64,000 bases of DNA, taken from contig VXAI01000198.1 in NCBI GenBank assembly GCA_013399305.1, positions 1,295,943 to 1,359,942 on the forward strand, read 5' to 3'. Below, piece by piece: positions 13,601-25,243 of the stretch. The position numbers were made by a program, and so were the translations under genes. The stretch is from Rostratula benghalensis. Its lineage: Eukaryota; Chordata; Aves; Charadriiformes; Rostratulidae. Below the pieces are notes generated by a model that was not told the DNA's origin, searched no databases, and was given only the letters and a program-made list of their open reading frames with translations. Each line of letters starts with the position of its first letter. The stretch's first letter is position 1.

Positions 13601-16600
13601 TCAGAAAATAAGGATCCCAGTCTTCAGGGCCTTTCCCTTATAATGGAAATTTTGCTACTCATTTTGTGGAGCAGGACGATACCCACCACAAGGGTTATTC
13701 TTGCTATTCAACCTCTCACCAGTTCCTCAGACAGGAAGCAAGGAGAGTTGGGTGCATCCTTTGCCAAATGACAGCTCTCCAGCTTGAACTGTTAAGTCAC
13801 AGTTAGTGCCACTCCATCCAGAAAGCACCACGCAATCCTTCTGAAGAAGTGAAGATACAAGAATGAGAGCTTGTATTCCAGTGATTAAAGCAGAGTTATC
13901 AAGCTCCACATAAGCCAGGTACCACATTACTGACTCCCAGATTCAATCAAAATAGGGCAGGAATATTTAAATTGTAGTCTAAATTAGATCTGTAACAATC
14001 TTCATAGAAATAGGCAAGTCAAGTAGCAAAGTTATCTTTGGAACAAATCTATTAGCGGTAATGGAATGATAATCCTCTTAGATTCATTGATGCTGACAGA
14101 TTAAATACTTCAAATTCATATTTTATTTTGTTAGTTCATTTGACACAAAATAAGTCCTACATTTTTAATATTATAGTGGGAGTAGAAGGATTTTTGCTGT
14201 TACTGTGGTAAATTAGGTATTAATAGATTGCCCCTGGGTATTCCACAGAACCAAAACTCTGTTACCAGAGGACAGCTGGAAAGGACTAACTTGCTTCTGC
14301 TTTTAACATCCTACCACTACTTGTTAGAAATGGAGTTATTATTACCGCATTTGCTTTCTATTTAGAAAAAAACTGAAAACCTGGACTGATACCAAGAAAG
14401 AATGCATGAATAAATGTGTTTTCCCTATAACAAAGTGTTAAATAACCTAGGGTTACACATCCTGCCAACCCTGAGCCAGGCTGGAGCAGCTGGGAAGCTC
14501 CAAGCAATCCCCGCTCCTTTGAGAAGAGCAGGACATTCCACAGCAACTGTCCCAGTCCCACAGCTGCCAGAGTCCCCAGGCTCACACACGTCCCCTACCC
14601 CAACGCCATGGGTACAAGAGCTCTCACTCTTCTGCTAACAGGCACTTCCTGGGATTTTATTCCCAAGACCTTTTACAAGGCTACTTTCATACTTCTTATC
14701 CAAACCTACAGCCAAGTTAAAAGATACAAAACAAAAAGTTCCAACTGAAAACTAGCATTATGTGTGTCAGCAGCAGTAAATACCACCCAATACATCATCA
14801 GACGCAAATACCTCCTGAACTGGAAGTTGAAATTAATATTTCAAAGGGTAATGGCTTACCACAGATCTTTAGTGGTTTTAAATCTGGCCTAGAACACAGC
14901 TAACCTGAAGCATCTGTCACCATAAAAGTCACAGGCACATCTGTTCAACTGCAAATCAGATATGTTTTATATGAAAGGTTGAATTCAATTAATAGAGCAA
15001 ATCTGTTTTTCTGTAATGCGATTTATTATTAGGAATGGTATAAGTATAGAAGTGATTTTGTGAATAACTGTTCAAAATTTGTAGGAAATATCTGTTTGCT
15101 CTTTTTATGTTCATTGTCTGCCAGGATTCAAGCAATTCAAATTCACACACAGAAACGCTCACAGAAGAAAAGTTTTAGATCCAGGAAAGCACCTTCTACT
15201 GAAAAACCCCCCACAAACCCAAACAGTACAACTAACCAGAAAACTAGAAAAATAACACTGCTTTTAACCATGTCCCCATGCAGTGAATGAAAAATCACCA
15301 AAACACACACACAACCAGATCCAAAATATTCTGGTTTACCCTTCTACAGAGAAGACTCTCATCAGCCAGGAACAGATTTTTTCAAAAAGCTTTTTGACAT
15401 CTAACACATCAAAGTGTATCAAAATACTATTGTAATTCGCCATTTAGCATAAAGGCAATAAGCAGGTCTCCCAGAACATGCCAGAAGCAATTTTTAAAGT
15501 TTTTCTATTGTTGTTCCTATTGCTTCTTTAAATCAGCCATGGATGGGGAGAAGCAAAAAGGAGCTGAGGCACACTATTTCCATTCATTTTGATTACACTT
15601 CCTGTGTCCAGGCACATTCAATAACCTTCATCTACAGATTAATGACGCTCTTTTATTGCAGCATTTCAAGTGTTGGACATTCAGAGCACAGAAGGCACAT
15701 CCAAATGACACCCAAGCCCTGACTGCGCAGGTTCTGGGCCCAGGGCAAGAAGAGTTAACTGTCACCACAAAGTGACTTGCTGTAAGGTCACGGGTCAGCT
15801 CGGGAGCTGGGAATAAATGGCAGGTACGTTCAAGTCCCACCCAAGCCTCCCACATCTACATTGCCATGTCATGATGGGTACAGAATGTGGAATGGGTGGA
15901 ATCATGCAGTGAAACAGCAGACTCCTACAGCACGCATCTGGCGTCTCCACTGCCCATCTCACAGGTCAGCTCTCCCCCAGATGGCAACCGAGTCACAGCC
16001 AGCAGCAGTTGAATGCAAAGTGGGTAATTAGCAGTAGGACTTCCCATTCCAAATGGCTTTTCCACTGGAATCATCCAGCCCCGAGCTGCTTCTCCTATCA
16101 ATTGCTTGCAATAGGTTTGTGGCTTTTCAAAACTCTTCAAAATGTTGTAAAATCTAGAAAGTAAAGTCATTGGCTGCTTCTGATTGTCTCTTTCCACAAC
16201 ACGTTAAGCAGAGGTTTCCAGTGAGATGGCCACAGTAGGAACTCCAGCAGGTATGGTAACGTTTCACCTTTTCCTTTAGCTGCATGCTGAGATTATGCTC
16301 ATGTGCATGCACGTACTCTCACACACCTATTTTTGTCTGAGAAACCATGTTAATTTGTCATTGTTCTACCTCAAACACAGACACTGTGTTATACAAAGTA
16401 TAAGCAAATTACTTAGATACTGCCCATTCATCCTCTTCAATAATCCAAAAGAAAGCTAATTGATGAATAAAATCAAACCATGCTATACTTCCTAGAGGAA
16501 ATGTTTTTAATCTAAAAGGAACTAAATGAACTCAGTGTATCAAGGCTTCGCTGAGGTCTGTAACTTTCTAAAATTCAAAGAAGAAACAGGCAAAACCCAG

Positions 16601-19600
16601 ACAAAAGTACCTACAGCAGTAGTCAGCAGAATATTCATTAGGGAATGTCACATTTTAGTGTAACTGCCCTTCGACTTTCCCTGCATGGAAGTTCCAATAA
16701 AGCATTTGGCACTAACTGGTATCGGGTGAGTAACCGGACTCTGCCGAGCAAGAGCCTGCAATAACAGCTTCTCTATTAACAACAGCTTTGAATGGTGTTA
16801 AAAAAGGCCACAAAAGGGTGGATGGGGAGAGGAAGATGGATGGAAATGGCGTTGATCACAATCCTGCAGGTGAATTAGAAGGCTCAGATTAGGTAGGCTT
16901 GTACATAGCCTTAGCATCTCCCCATACCAACATGCAAGATGTGGTTTATTGACCTCTAATGAGACACGATGGAGCATAAAAAATGTCATACTTACAAATC
17001 CTCATGCTCAAAAGCTAAGGCCACGTGATACAACCATGACTATTAAAGTTCTTTAAAAGTATAAATAGAAAATGAAACATTTTTCTGTTTTATAGAAATG
17101 AATCTGACCATCTGCTTCACTGCAACAGCAGCAGCATCTAAAAACAACTGAAACAGCAGCCTCTGGTGTTAAAATTCTGCTCTTTTTTCTTTTTCTCAGA
17201 CTCCACCTTTCACCAGAAAGCAGGACTAAAAACACAGAGAAGATAAACCCAGTGGCCCTGAGGAATCCTTTGCACCATAAGTAATTTCCATCTTAGCATA
17301 TTTCATACTATTTGTGTTTGCCTTCTGTAATGCACCGTGAAAATACCATCAGATTAGCTTCTATTCTGCCCTAGTGAAAATCCATCTTGATACAAAGTCC
17401 TCTTACTGTATGAAGATGGAAAATTTTTTTCATAGCATGGAAAGCTCATTTCACCCCTCTACAGATCAGGCTTCATTCTCGTTAAGCCAAGAAAAAAGAA
17501 AAAGCACCCCTGCAACACACTACCTTAAAGGCCAGATTTATTCTGTCTTTCCAAACATGAAGTATTCTTACAGAGGTGCACGCATGAGAAAGAAAGCACA
17601 GGATGGAGGCTGTGCACACCCCACTTCATCAGCTCTTTGTGGTTTTGGTTGGGTAACACCAGGAAAACTTAGTGGTATTCTCATCTGTAGCATTCCAGAA
17701 ATTGCCAGTGTGCTCTCTGTGCAAAGCAGGAATATACCCAAGTATGAGCAGAGTGCAAATGAAAACACTCCTCATAAGCATTAGTGTTCTCAAGTAGACA
17801 AAACCAGAGCATATCCACGTCCAAAGTCACTCTCATACTCAGTAGGAACATTCAGATTTTCCCACTCTCTCTGAACTATCACACCAACTGCATTACAACA
17901 AAGACATTAAGGAGTGAAGAAAAAAATTGAGAAGCCTTAACTGGACAATGACTTTTAAAAAAGATACACACACAGAGATGCTCTAGGAGTTCCAAAACAT
18001 GACAACTTCTGCATCATGCACCCAATTTTTAAATATTGCTCTTTGGTTTCCTGCTGTTTTAGAGAAATTAGTGCCTGTCTTTCAAAGTCTTAGTGTCTCT
18101 ACGCATGAAAACAAAAGCAACAGGACAGCAGAGCACAGGCAAACTGAGCCTGTACCACTGGCAAGGGCTGAGAAAGAGGATATTTAGTAAACAAACCCAC
18201 AAGTAAAGGAAGTTCACCTTCTGAGCAAAATTACACAAACGTTGACAGAGAACCCCAGAAGACACTCCATGCTGCAGGGAGTGCGGAGGGATGGCTCAAA
18301 ACAGAGCACGTTGTTTGTGACTTTAATGAATGCTTTCTCCCAACAAAACAAAAACACAACATTATCTGAATGGACTGATATGAAGAAACCATACAAGAGA
18401 TTCCTGTAGCACCCATGTCTTGCCTTATTTTCTGTTTGCTCTTCTATCACTCATTAGGAACGTTTCAAGCCTACACCGAGCTGAGATATTACTAACGTGC
18501 ATACTTTAAGATCAACTAAATCAATATTCTGACACGGTGTGAATTCAGTAGGGGGTGGTGTATCAGAAAGATTTCAAATACTATCTGTTGAACGTACTTA
18601 CAAATAATCAAACAGCTTTACTCTCAGCAGGGTACCAGGAACAGAGAAAGAGAACTTGAGACAGCCTAATAAAACAACACAAATCACATACTTCCTTTTG
18701 GATGTAGAATTCAGGACACCTAAAAAACCTCCCTACTCGGTTAATGCAGTGTAAACGCTGAAGCGGATCCGGTCACAGCACATCAACAACCTGCCTCAAA
18801 GAAAGCACCACAGCTCGGAGCTGGTGACAATTTAGTACTTTGTAAATATGGACAGAATTGCCACATACACGAATGAAATTCTAGCCTACTTAAAATGAAA
18901 TGAATGGAGGCTCATCTAATTTGCACAAGGGCATCATTAAATGCAAGACAAAAGGTACAGTCAGACACAAATAACTTGCATACCAGTCCTGTCTTCACCA
19001 CTGGATTTATTTCAGTATCAATAGAATTTGCTATTTTTGCCTAAACCAAGCATTATTTCTCCAAGAGCCCTGCTGCCCAGAGGCTCATTTGTCTTTTTGG
19101 TTCCCAGATGCAGAATAACGCTTTAAATAGGCAGCTCTCTGGTCTGCACGTTATCAGTGCTTTTCATGTTAAAAAACGTTTTAACAAAACAAACCACTTC
19201 AGACGGAGAGGAGGTTCTGTGCTTCAACAGCTTACTGTCCACAGACCCACCCCGGCCCCGTTCTGAGCCCTACTGAGCCCTTGATGGTACCCAAATGAGC
19301 AGCAATAGGCAGTGGCCACCAAGCTCCACAGCAAGGGCCACACCACAGGCAAAGGAAAATCCCTGCACAGCGTTTGTAGGGAGCAGAATGTACACAGCTC
19401 TGTACACACCACCTAACACACAGCTTCAGGCTTCCGTATCAGGATGCAGAAGAATGGTAATGTTCATGCTTTATAAACAGCTTTATGCAGACACAGGCAA
19501 CCCAAAATTAGTTTCAAAGCATCAATGAAACAATAAATATTAGTGATTCCCTTCTCATTCTCATGTCACCATAGTATCTGTGCAACTTCTCCTGTAAGTA

Positions 19601-21419
19601 AAAGCCTAAAGCTATATGTGTTTACTCATTCCAATAGATTTCAAATGCTCTGCAAAGAGCATCTACAATCCTTTCATTTTTCTCTAATCCCCATTCAGAA
19701 TAGAACCCTGGAATACAACGTGTTTCAGAGGCAGCTTTTAGACAACTTCATAAACTAAAATCTTAAAGCTCCGTGGGTTGCTGAACTGTTTCAGCCAAAG
19801 CTACAAGTAAACACTACACAACCTCACAACTGAGAGAGTACAGGCACCAACCCGATGACAAGATGTACTGTTCTGCCTCAGAATAACATCCAAACCCAAT
19901 CCCACTCCACTCTAGAACCTGAAACGTCCTGCGTGGCAGATTTTTATTCAGTGCTTGAAATTTGTTCCTTAACAGCAAGAGAAGAGTCATCCTGCTCCAT
20001 GAAATGTCAGATGGATACTGAGCCCGATCCCGGCTGTACTTCACACAGTGCAAGAACTGCCACGGAGTTCTACCAGATGTGTGAAACCAAAGGCAATAAG
20101 CACCTCACACCACTGACCTAACCACACCTGCGTTCTTTTGCAGTCACAGCTGTTTCTTGCTGAAAGTATTAAAAAAAAATTTAAAAAAATTAAGACTTCA
20201 TTCTGTTCTCATCATTTGTTTCACCATTCTGTGGGTGAAGTGGGTTGTTTTTTCCAAAGAACCACCAAAAGGCTGTATTTTGTCCATTACACAAAACCTC
20301 ACAGATTTCCCTTGTGCTGGACCAGCCGTGGTCTTGAATGAGAGAACACAGCAGTTGAGGGGGGCAGAACGGGTCCCAGGAACTGTGGCAAGATGTCACA
20401 ACCCACTGGCTACCTGCGGATGGCTTCCTGTAGAGACACCAAAACCCATCCAGCCTGTCCAAAAGGAAATGGGAGCACGGACACAACAGGCCAAGAGAGA
20501 CTGAGCAGAGGGGCTGGTGTCGAGACAGGGAGGAGAATCTTTCAGGAGCTACAGAGACCGACTGAAAGATTACTCTGCTGTGTAAAAACACGCCATTTGA
20601 CAGTAAATACAGAAACCACGTCTTATCAACAGCAGGTTCCTTCCTTCAAAAATGATAACATAACACTCAATTGGCCCCTGCCCCCTATTTCCAGGCACTT
20701 CCACTACTTTGAGAAGTCTGGACACACCAGTCAAGGTGTCAGGGATGCCAGGGGATGGGGAGCTGTTAACATCCTTTGGCTATTTGCCCTAAAGAGATTA
20801 TTTCACTCAAGCGATTTACCAGGAAAAAGTTAAATACAAAAACGGGCTCTGAGCATCTCAAATATACACCTTACACATACATGAAAAATCCACACACCCA
20901 TGTGTATGCACATCCAACCTCAGGCACTTGCGTTGTTTGACAGGTAATTAGACTCTCACTGCCAGAAGAGGTCACTGAATCTCCCGAACCCCACCACCTG
21001 GGGACAACCCGAGGAGTAGCTCTTTCTTGAAGACGCTGTCCAACAGCCCCATGTCCAGGTTGGATTCCCACGGATGCTTCCGCACCCAACAGCCTAGAGC
21101 TCTCCCTGCCGATAAAACCAGCCTTTTCGCTCCGGGGACCCGAACTGCCGGTGCAGCCGCAGCCCCACCGCGACGCTCCCCCCACCTCTCTCGCCCCTGC
21201 CCCAGACCCGCTCCGGCCGCCACCTCCCCGCACCGGGGCGGGTACCTTCGGAGGGGTGCCCGCCGCCCGTGCCCTCACGGTACTCCCGGAGCCGCAGGGC
21301 GGTAACGGAGGCGCGGCGCAACCGGTGGGACACCCCCCCACCCCGAGCGCGGCGCCGCCGCCGCAAACTTGCGGGGAGCGGGCGGGCAGCCTCGGCGGGG
21401 GGCGGCGGGGGCCGCTTAC

Positions 21420-21513
21420 CTCGCAGTGCCGCCGTCCAACCGCACAGCCCCAGCAGCAACAGCAGCAGCCTCCGGCGCAGGGGGCAGCTGCTCCGCGCAG
21501 CCCCGCAGCCCAT
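21420..21513 (-). CDS. First coding exon of an unidentified secreted or membrane protein (signal peptide; partial gene)
   Basis: Seen: read on the minus strand, an ATG with A at -3 and G at +4 (a strong Kozak context) opens 31 codons plus one base. The peptide has Arg at positions 7, 13, 14 and 15, then an unbroken run of six Leu (16-21) followed by Gly-Leu-Cys-Gly-Trp, and a Thr-Ala-Ala stretch (27-29) suited to signal peptidase, ending Leu-Arg. A donor reading GAG|GTAAGC follows at 21420/21419 and leaves phase 1; the split codon starts with G. The visible leader (21514-21711) contains no ATG in any frame, so this is the first usable start on this side of the gap, but its frame has no stop back to the gap, so an extension from beyond the N run cannot be excluded. 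Known: a signal peptide exon followed by a phase-1 intron is common in immunoglobulin-type receptors and other extracellular proteins. Inferred: the Gly-Leu-Cys-x-Trp...Ala-x-Arg-Gly ending and long first intron resemble my recollection of UNC5D, a netrin receptor. That match is weak and other receptor families fit. Confidence 0.72.
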
Positions 21514-21711
21514 CCTGAACCCGCAACTCCCGCGCCGCTCCCCCGCGGCCGCCGCCGGGGAAGGGACGCCAAGCTCCTCTCGGTCCCCGCGCTCCAGGCG
21601 GAGAATTCGCCGGGTTTTGGGGTGGGGTTTTTTTTTTTGTGGGGGTGTAGGGCGGGGGCGGTGTTCCCCCTTCTTCTCTCCCTGCCCTCCTCTCTCCCGA
21701 TGCGGGGAGGC
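21514..21711 (-). promoter_or_regulatory. Probable 5' leader and core promoter of the exon-1 gene (incomplete at the assembly gap)
   Basis: This GC-rich stretch lies immediately upstream of the minus-strand start codon. It has no CAT on the plus strand, so the transcript would carry no upstream AUG here. It contains G runs with a T11 tract (21612-21661 on the plus strand), which would be C-rich with an A tract in the transcript. No TATA box is visible, which is usual for a CpG-island promoter. The transcription start cannot be placed and may lie inside or beyond the N run. Confidence 0.5.
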
Positions 21712-21809
21712 NNNNNNNNNNNNNNNNNNNNNNNNNNNNNNNNNNNNNNNNNNNNNNNNNNNNNNNNNNNNNNNNNNNNNNNNNNNNNNNNNNNNNNNNN
21801 NNNNNNNNN
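21712..21809. other. Assembly gap (98 N) inside the CpG island
   Basis: An uninterrupted run of 98 N separates the presumed leader from upstream promoter sequence. Its flanks are very GC-rich, ending in a G-rich stretch on the left and starting in a CCGCGCGCGC-type stretch on the right, so a sequencing dropout is likely. The gap size may be arbitrary. Reading frames that cross it are meaningless. Confidence 0.98.
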
Positions 21810-23233
21810 CTGCCGAGCCGCCGCGCGCGCCCGCATCACTAATGAGCCGCCCCTCCCCCGCAGCCAATTAGGCGCGCGCTGGGCGGGCTCTGCCGCGGGG
21901 CCTTGGGGGGGACACAGGGAGCGGGCTCTGCTCGGGGAGGTTATTCCAGCCTGCCTCTCAGATTCACAAATTTGGGCCGAAAAAAAACCCCGAAAAAGGA
22001 CAAGAGCACTCCCGTTAACAAGGGCAGGAGGGGAATAGTCCAGCGGCCATCCCCGCCCCCAAAGCAAACACATTTTGTGCCATCTTTATTAATATTGCAC
22101 CGCTCCGTCATCAAAAATTCTTTTTCTCGCCGGGAGGGTCCCTGCTTCACTCTCCCTCCCCCCCTCTAATCGCACACATTTTTATTACACACCTGCCCAG
22201 GGCCCAGCCAATTCTAAACCCAAAAAATCACCAGTTTGCTCAAGTGAAATCCCTGCGCTCCTGTTCTGAAGAGAGGTGGTCAATAGGAAATTGGAAAACA
22301 AAGGGAAGAGGAGTTGCTACAGGAGGGACTTTCGATCACAAAGAACAAGCTCTCCCCCCTCCCTGTGGTCAATGCACGGGGTTTGGGGGAATTTATGCCG
22401 TTTTCTTTACCCCAGGGAGCAGGAGGGAGAGGGAAGAAAAAGCCCCCACACTACAGCTAAGCACAAATGGATCACGTTTACATCGTTGTGATTGTCAGAG
22501 AATTATCTGTGTGGAAGCCAAACAGGGTATGTTCCTGGCCAAGATACTACAAACACCCCTGAAACACCATATTTGTTTCTCCATTTCATTTCTTTTGGAA
22601 ATAAACTCCATTTTGTCAGACAAGAGTCAGGATACTGGGTTTAGTCCCATGCTTCCCCCTTGCCCGATGACCCAGAGGTCACTCTCCCCCAGCATCACAA
22701 AAATCAAAACCTCTCAAGTTTAAGGGGACACAGTTACTGCTTACAAAATGTTTTGAAATCCCTGACTGATAAATTATTGAAAAAGGCAGTAGGATTCATT
22801 ACATATAGTTAAGAACAAGGCTTGTCAATTGGTCCTCCTGCAGGCTAGCTTTGGACTGTTTTCAGGAGGAAACAAACAATTAAAAGCAAAATTAATTGGT
22901 ACACAGAATTTTAAGAGGGGAAAAAAAAATCAATATTGGAGAACATCACATCAGAAGATCTCTTATTCCCTTCCCATCATGTGTTTGCTAGACTTCAGCT
23001 CACAATGAAGAGCAGAGCTACAAAAGCCCAGAACAAGTGCATGAAAAACAAGTTTTTCTTCAACAGCCTTTTAGGTCCTTCTCCACATTCAGTTGTTCAA
23101 AGAGAACCTAACAAAAAAGCCCAAAGCACCGAGGAAGAGAACTGTGGAGCTCCACAGGTGAGTTTGTACACGGCAGAGCACCTGGCAAACCACGTTTAAA
23201 GTCCTAGCCCGGCAGCAGAGCCCTGGTTTCTGT

Positions 23234-23248
23234 ACACACACACACACA
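23234..23248. repeat. (AC)n microsatellite
   Basis: About seven and a half uninterrupted AC units. It is short, so low polymorphism is expected. Confidence 0.9.
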
Positions 23249-25192
23249 GCCTCCGCTGCTTCCAGCCCAGCTCATGATCTATTTTTGCCTATGCCAATGA
23301 GTCAGTGTTTGGTGCTTTAGATAAAAATACCGAGTTCTCAGTTTATAATGCAATTATGATGGGGAAGGAGAGAGCAAAAGTAGAAAAAAAAAACAACAAA
23401 CCAACAGGGCAACAGCTGGTAAGTTCACTCAGTGCAGTTGGAAATCTAAATAAGCAGAATATTGCAGAGAGAGTCACGGGGTGGGGGCTGCAGCAGTGTC
23501 TGAGCGGCTGAAATGCAGCTCCAGGTGAAATTCTCCATTCCTTAAGCACTGAAGCACACAGAGGGTACAGCACTTCCACAGCTCTACATACACTGTCTCT
23601 GTGAAGGGAGGCTGCCCGGCACTTACACAGCATTCTAACAGGAGGAACATCACAGGGAAAGTGAGAATCCACCTTCAGTATCAGGGTGTGAGCAAGAATG
23701 AGAGAGAAAGCAGGAATCCAGCCAAGGAGGATTAATGGCATGACTGGAGGGAAACAGAAAAATTAATGCAGAAGCGGAAAACGCTGCAAGGGAAGACATT
23801 TGTTCTCCCTTAGCACTTCAGGGGTTAAACTTTACAATGAGCAATATTTGTTTTCTGTCAGAGTCCATATTCCACATCTGGGATTCTGCAGTTACTAGAA
23901 AGTGGAGAGTTTGAGGCAGCTGCTGAGAGATACTGAACAGAACACAGAGAAACAAAAAACAAAACCAAAGCTCCTTTGCCAAATGCCTTGATAGCAGCAG
24001 CCACGTGCCCAGAGAGCAGGACGGTGCCTCTGGGAGGGACAGACAACCTGTAACTGAAAGTGTCAACTGGAACCCTCAGCTCTGCCACCACCTCACCCAA
24101 CTGATGCTTCTGAGCACACTTTCCCACATCTCAACATCCCAGCTCCACCTTGTTGTGTGCCGTTGAGCTGCTGCTGAGGAGATTTCTGCTGTCCTAACCC
24201 CATTAACGTATCGAACACACAGCACTTTACAACTATGAAGTAAATTTTCCAGGTGAGTCTATGTCAATACCCTAATAATTTGCAATAAGCCATACAGCTA
24301 CAGCTGGAAAGGGGACGGGGGGAGGATAAAAAATTAATCACCTGCTCCACCCTGGCAGCTCAGCAGAATGTTCCAGCTGAGTTTGCAAAGGTGCTTTCAG
24401 TCTCTCACTCTCCTGAAGCGCAACATCAAAACTTGCAGCCAGGTGATTACAATTTCTTTCTGCTTCGATGTATGACCTTGCAGTAACCCAGCTGGGATTC
24501 CCAATAAATCCCAATTCCCATCACCTGGGCAGGCTGTAAGGGACCAGGGGAGGGTCACTGCTGGTGTGTTTCCAGGAGCAGGGGAAGAGGCAGCTGCTCC
24601 TTTGGGCAGCTCTTGCACATAAAAACACAGCAGAGACGGGACTGGAATCTGATAGAATGTACCATTGCTACACTTAACATATGTATTGATAAAAGGAGAA
24701 TAAATGCATCTAAACCACTGGTGTGTAGCACAGAGAGGATTAGACATGTTCCAGTTGGCTCTGATGCAAGTATTCACATCTGTACAATAGATAAATAATT
24801 CAGGAGCCAGCAAGAATATCTGACTGTAACAACAAATAAGTAATGAAATTATGTGAAGCACTTTGTAGTTGGAGTGACACAGAAGCCAATAAGAAAAAAA
24901 AAAATAATCCAACTTGCTTTTAGCATAGTTCCAGCACTTATCCTTCCCTTTCTCTCACAAGAGTGCCCTAAACAAAATGTGATCCAAAAGACAAGCCACC
25001 TGGAAGAGTTGTAGTTGTGAGAAAGGTGTAACACAACCTGGCTTGATTCAGAAACACCTACAAGCCCCCAATGAGGTTACAGCCAGAAATAACCCAGGGG
25101 CAAGCCTTTAACCTCACAGTGCACTCCATTGAATCAGACCAATTCTATGGCATCAAACTAAAGCAATGGGCCCTGAAAGAATGGGTCATGAT

Positions 25193-25194
<2 letters not shown>

Positions 25195-25240
<46 letters not shown>
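25195..25240. repeat. Poly(A) tract, 46 A
   Basis: The longest homopolymer in the window: 46 consecutive A followed by GGG. No AATAAA signal lies just upstream and no gene-like body can be seen, so a processed retrocopy is not supported. The length in the assembly may be unreliable. Confidence 0.92.

Positions 25241-25243
<3 letters not shown>

Larger units (their letters stand above)
1..21419 (-). other. Presumed first intron of the exon-1 gene (no exons recognised)
   Basis: The intron begins at the GT donor at 21419-21418 and continues leftwards past the window edge. Open frames on both strands in this interval are short, lack recognisable domains and are interrupted at the rate expected by chance. 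The longest, 242 codons at 2659-3387 on the plus strand, reads through a poly(A) tract. I see only simple A-rich tracts and no well-preserved transposon. Spot counts of some lines show A above T on the plus strand, compatible with transcription of the minus strand, but other lines do not. If the gene is not expressed from this exon, this interval would be intergenic. Confidence 0.6.
21090..22060. promoter_or_regulatory. CpG island around the first exon
   Basis: CpG dinucleotides become dense at about 21120 and stay dense to about 21950, thinning by about 22060. Sequence on either side is CpG-poor and A/T-richer. The island covers the start of the first intron, the exon and its leader, the N run, and upstream sequence. 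Upstream of the gap, and therefore upstream of the minus-strand gene, are a CCAAT motif at 21864-21868 and a GGGCGG GC-box at 21881-21886, both on the plus strand. This is the only strong CpG island in the window and marks the promoter. Confidence 0.85.

Noticed and set aside
21094..21419. Continuation of the exon-1 frame as an unspliced Pro/Arg-rich protein
   Set aside because: A good GT donor sits at 21419, and the downstream residues are typical of translated CpG-island intron, with no domain.
20871..22073. A 400-codon minus-strand frame and overlapping frames across the CpG island on both strands
   Set aside because: They run through the 98 N of unknown true length and arise because GC-rich DNA has few stop codons. 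Only the 31-codon signal-peptide exon has start, donor and composition support.
22244..22723. 159-codon plus-strand frame just beyond the CpG island, as a divergent gene
   Set aside because: The composition looks random and there is no signal peptide or domain. A non-coding divergent transcript is possible but not shown by sequence.
24397..24912. 171-codon minus-strand frame with a hydrophobic N-terminus
   Set aside because: No Kozak support, no recognisable domain and no CpG-island promoter. The hydrophobic start comes from AT-rich DNA.
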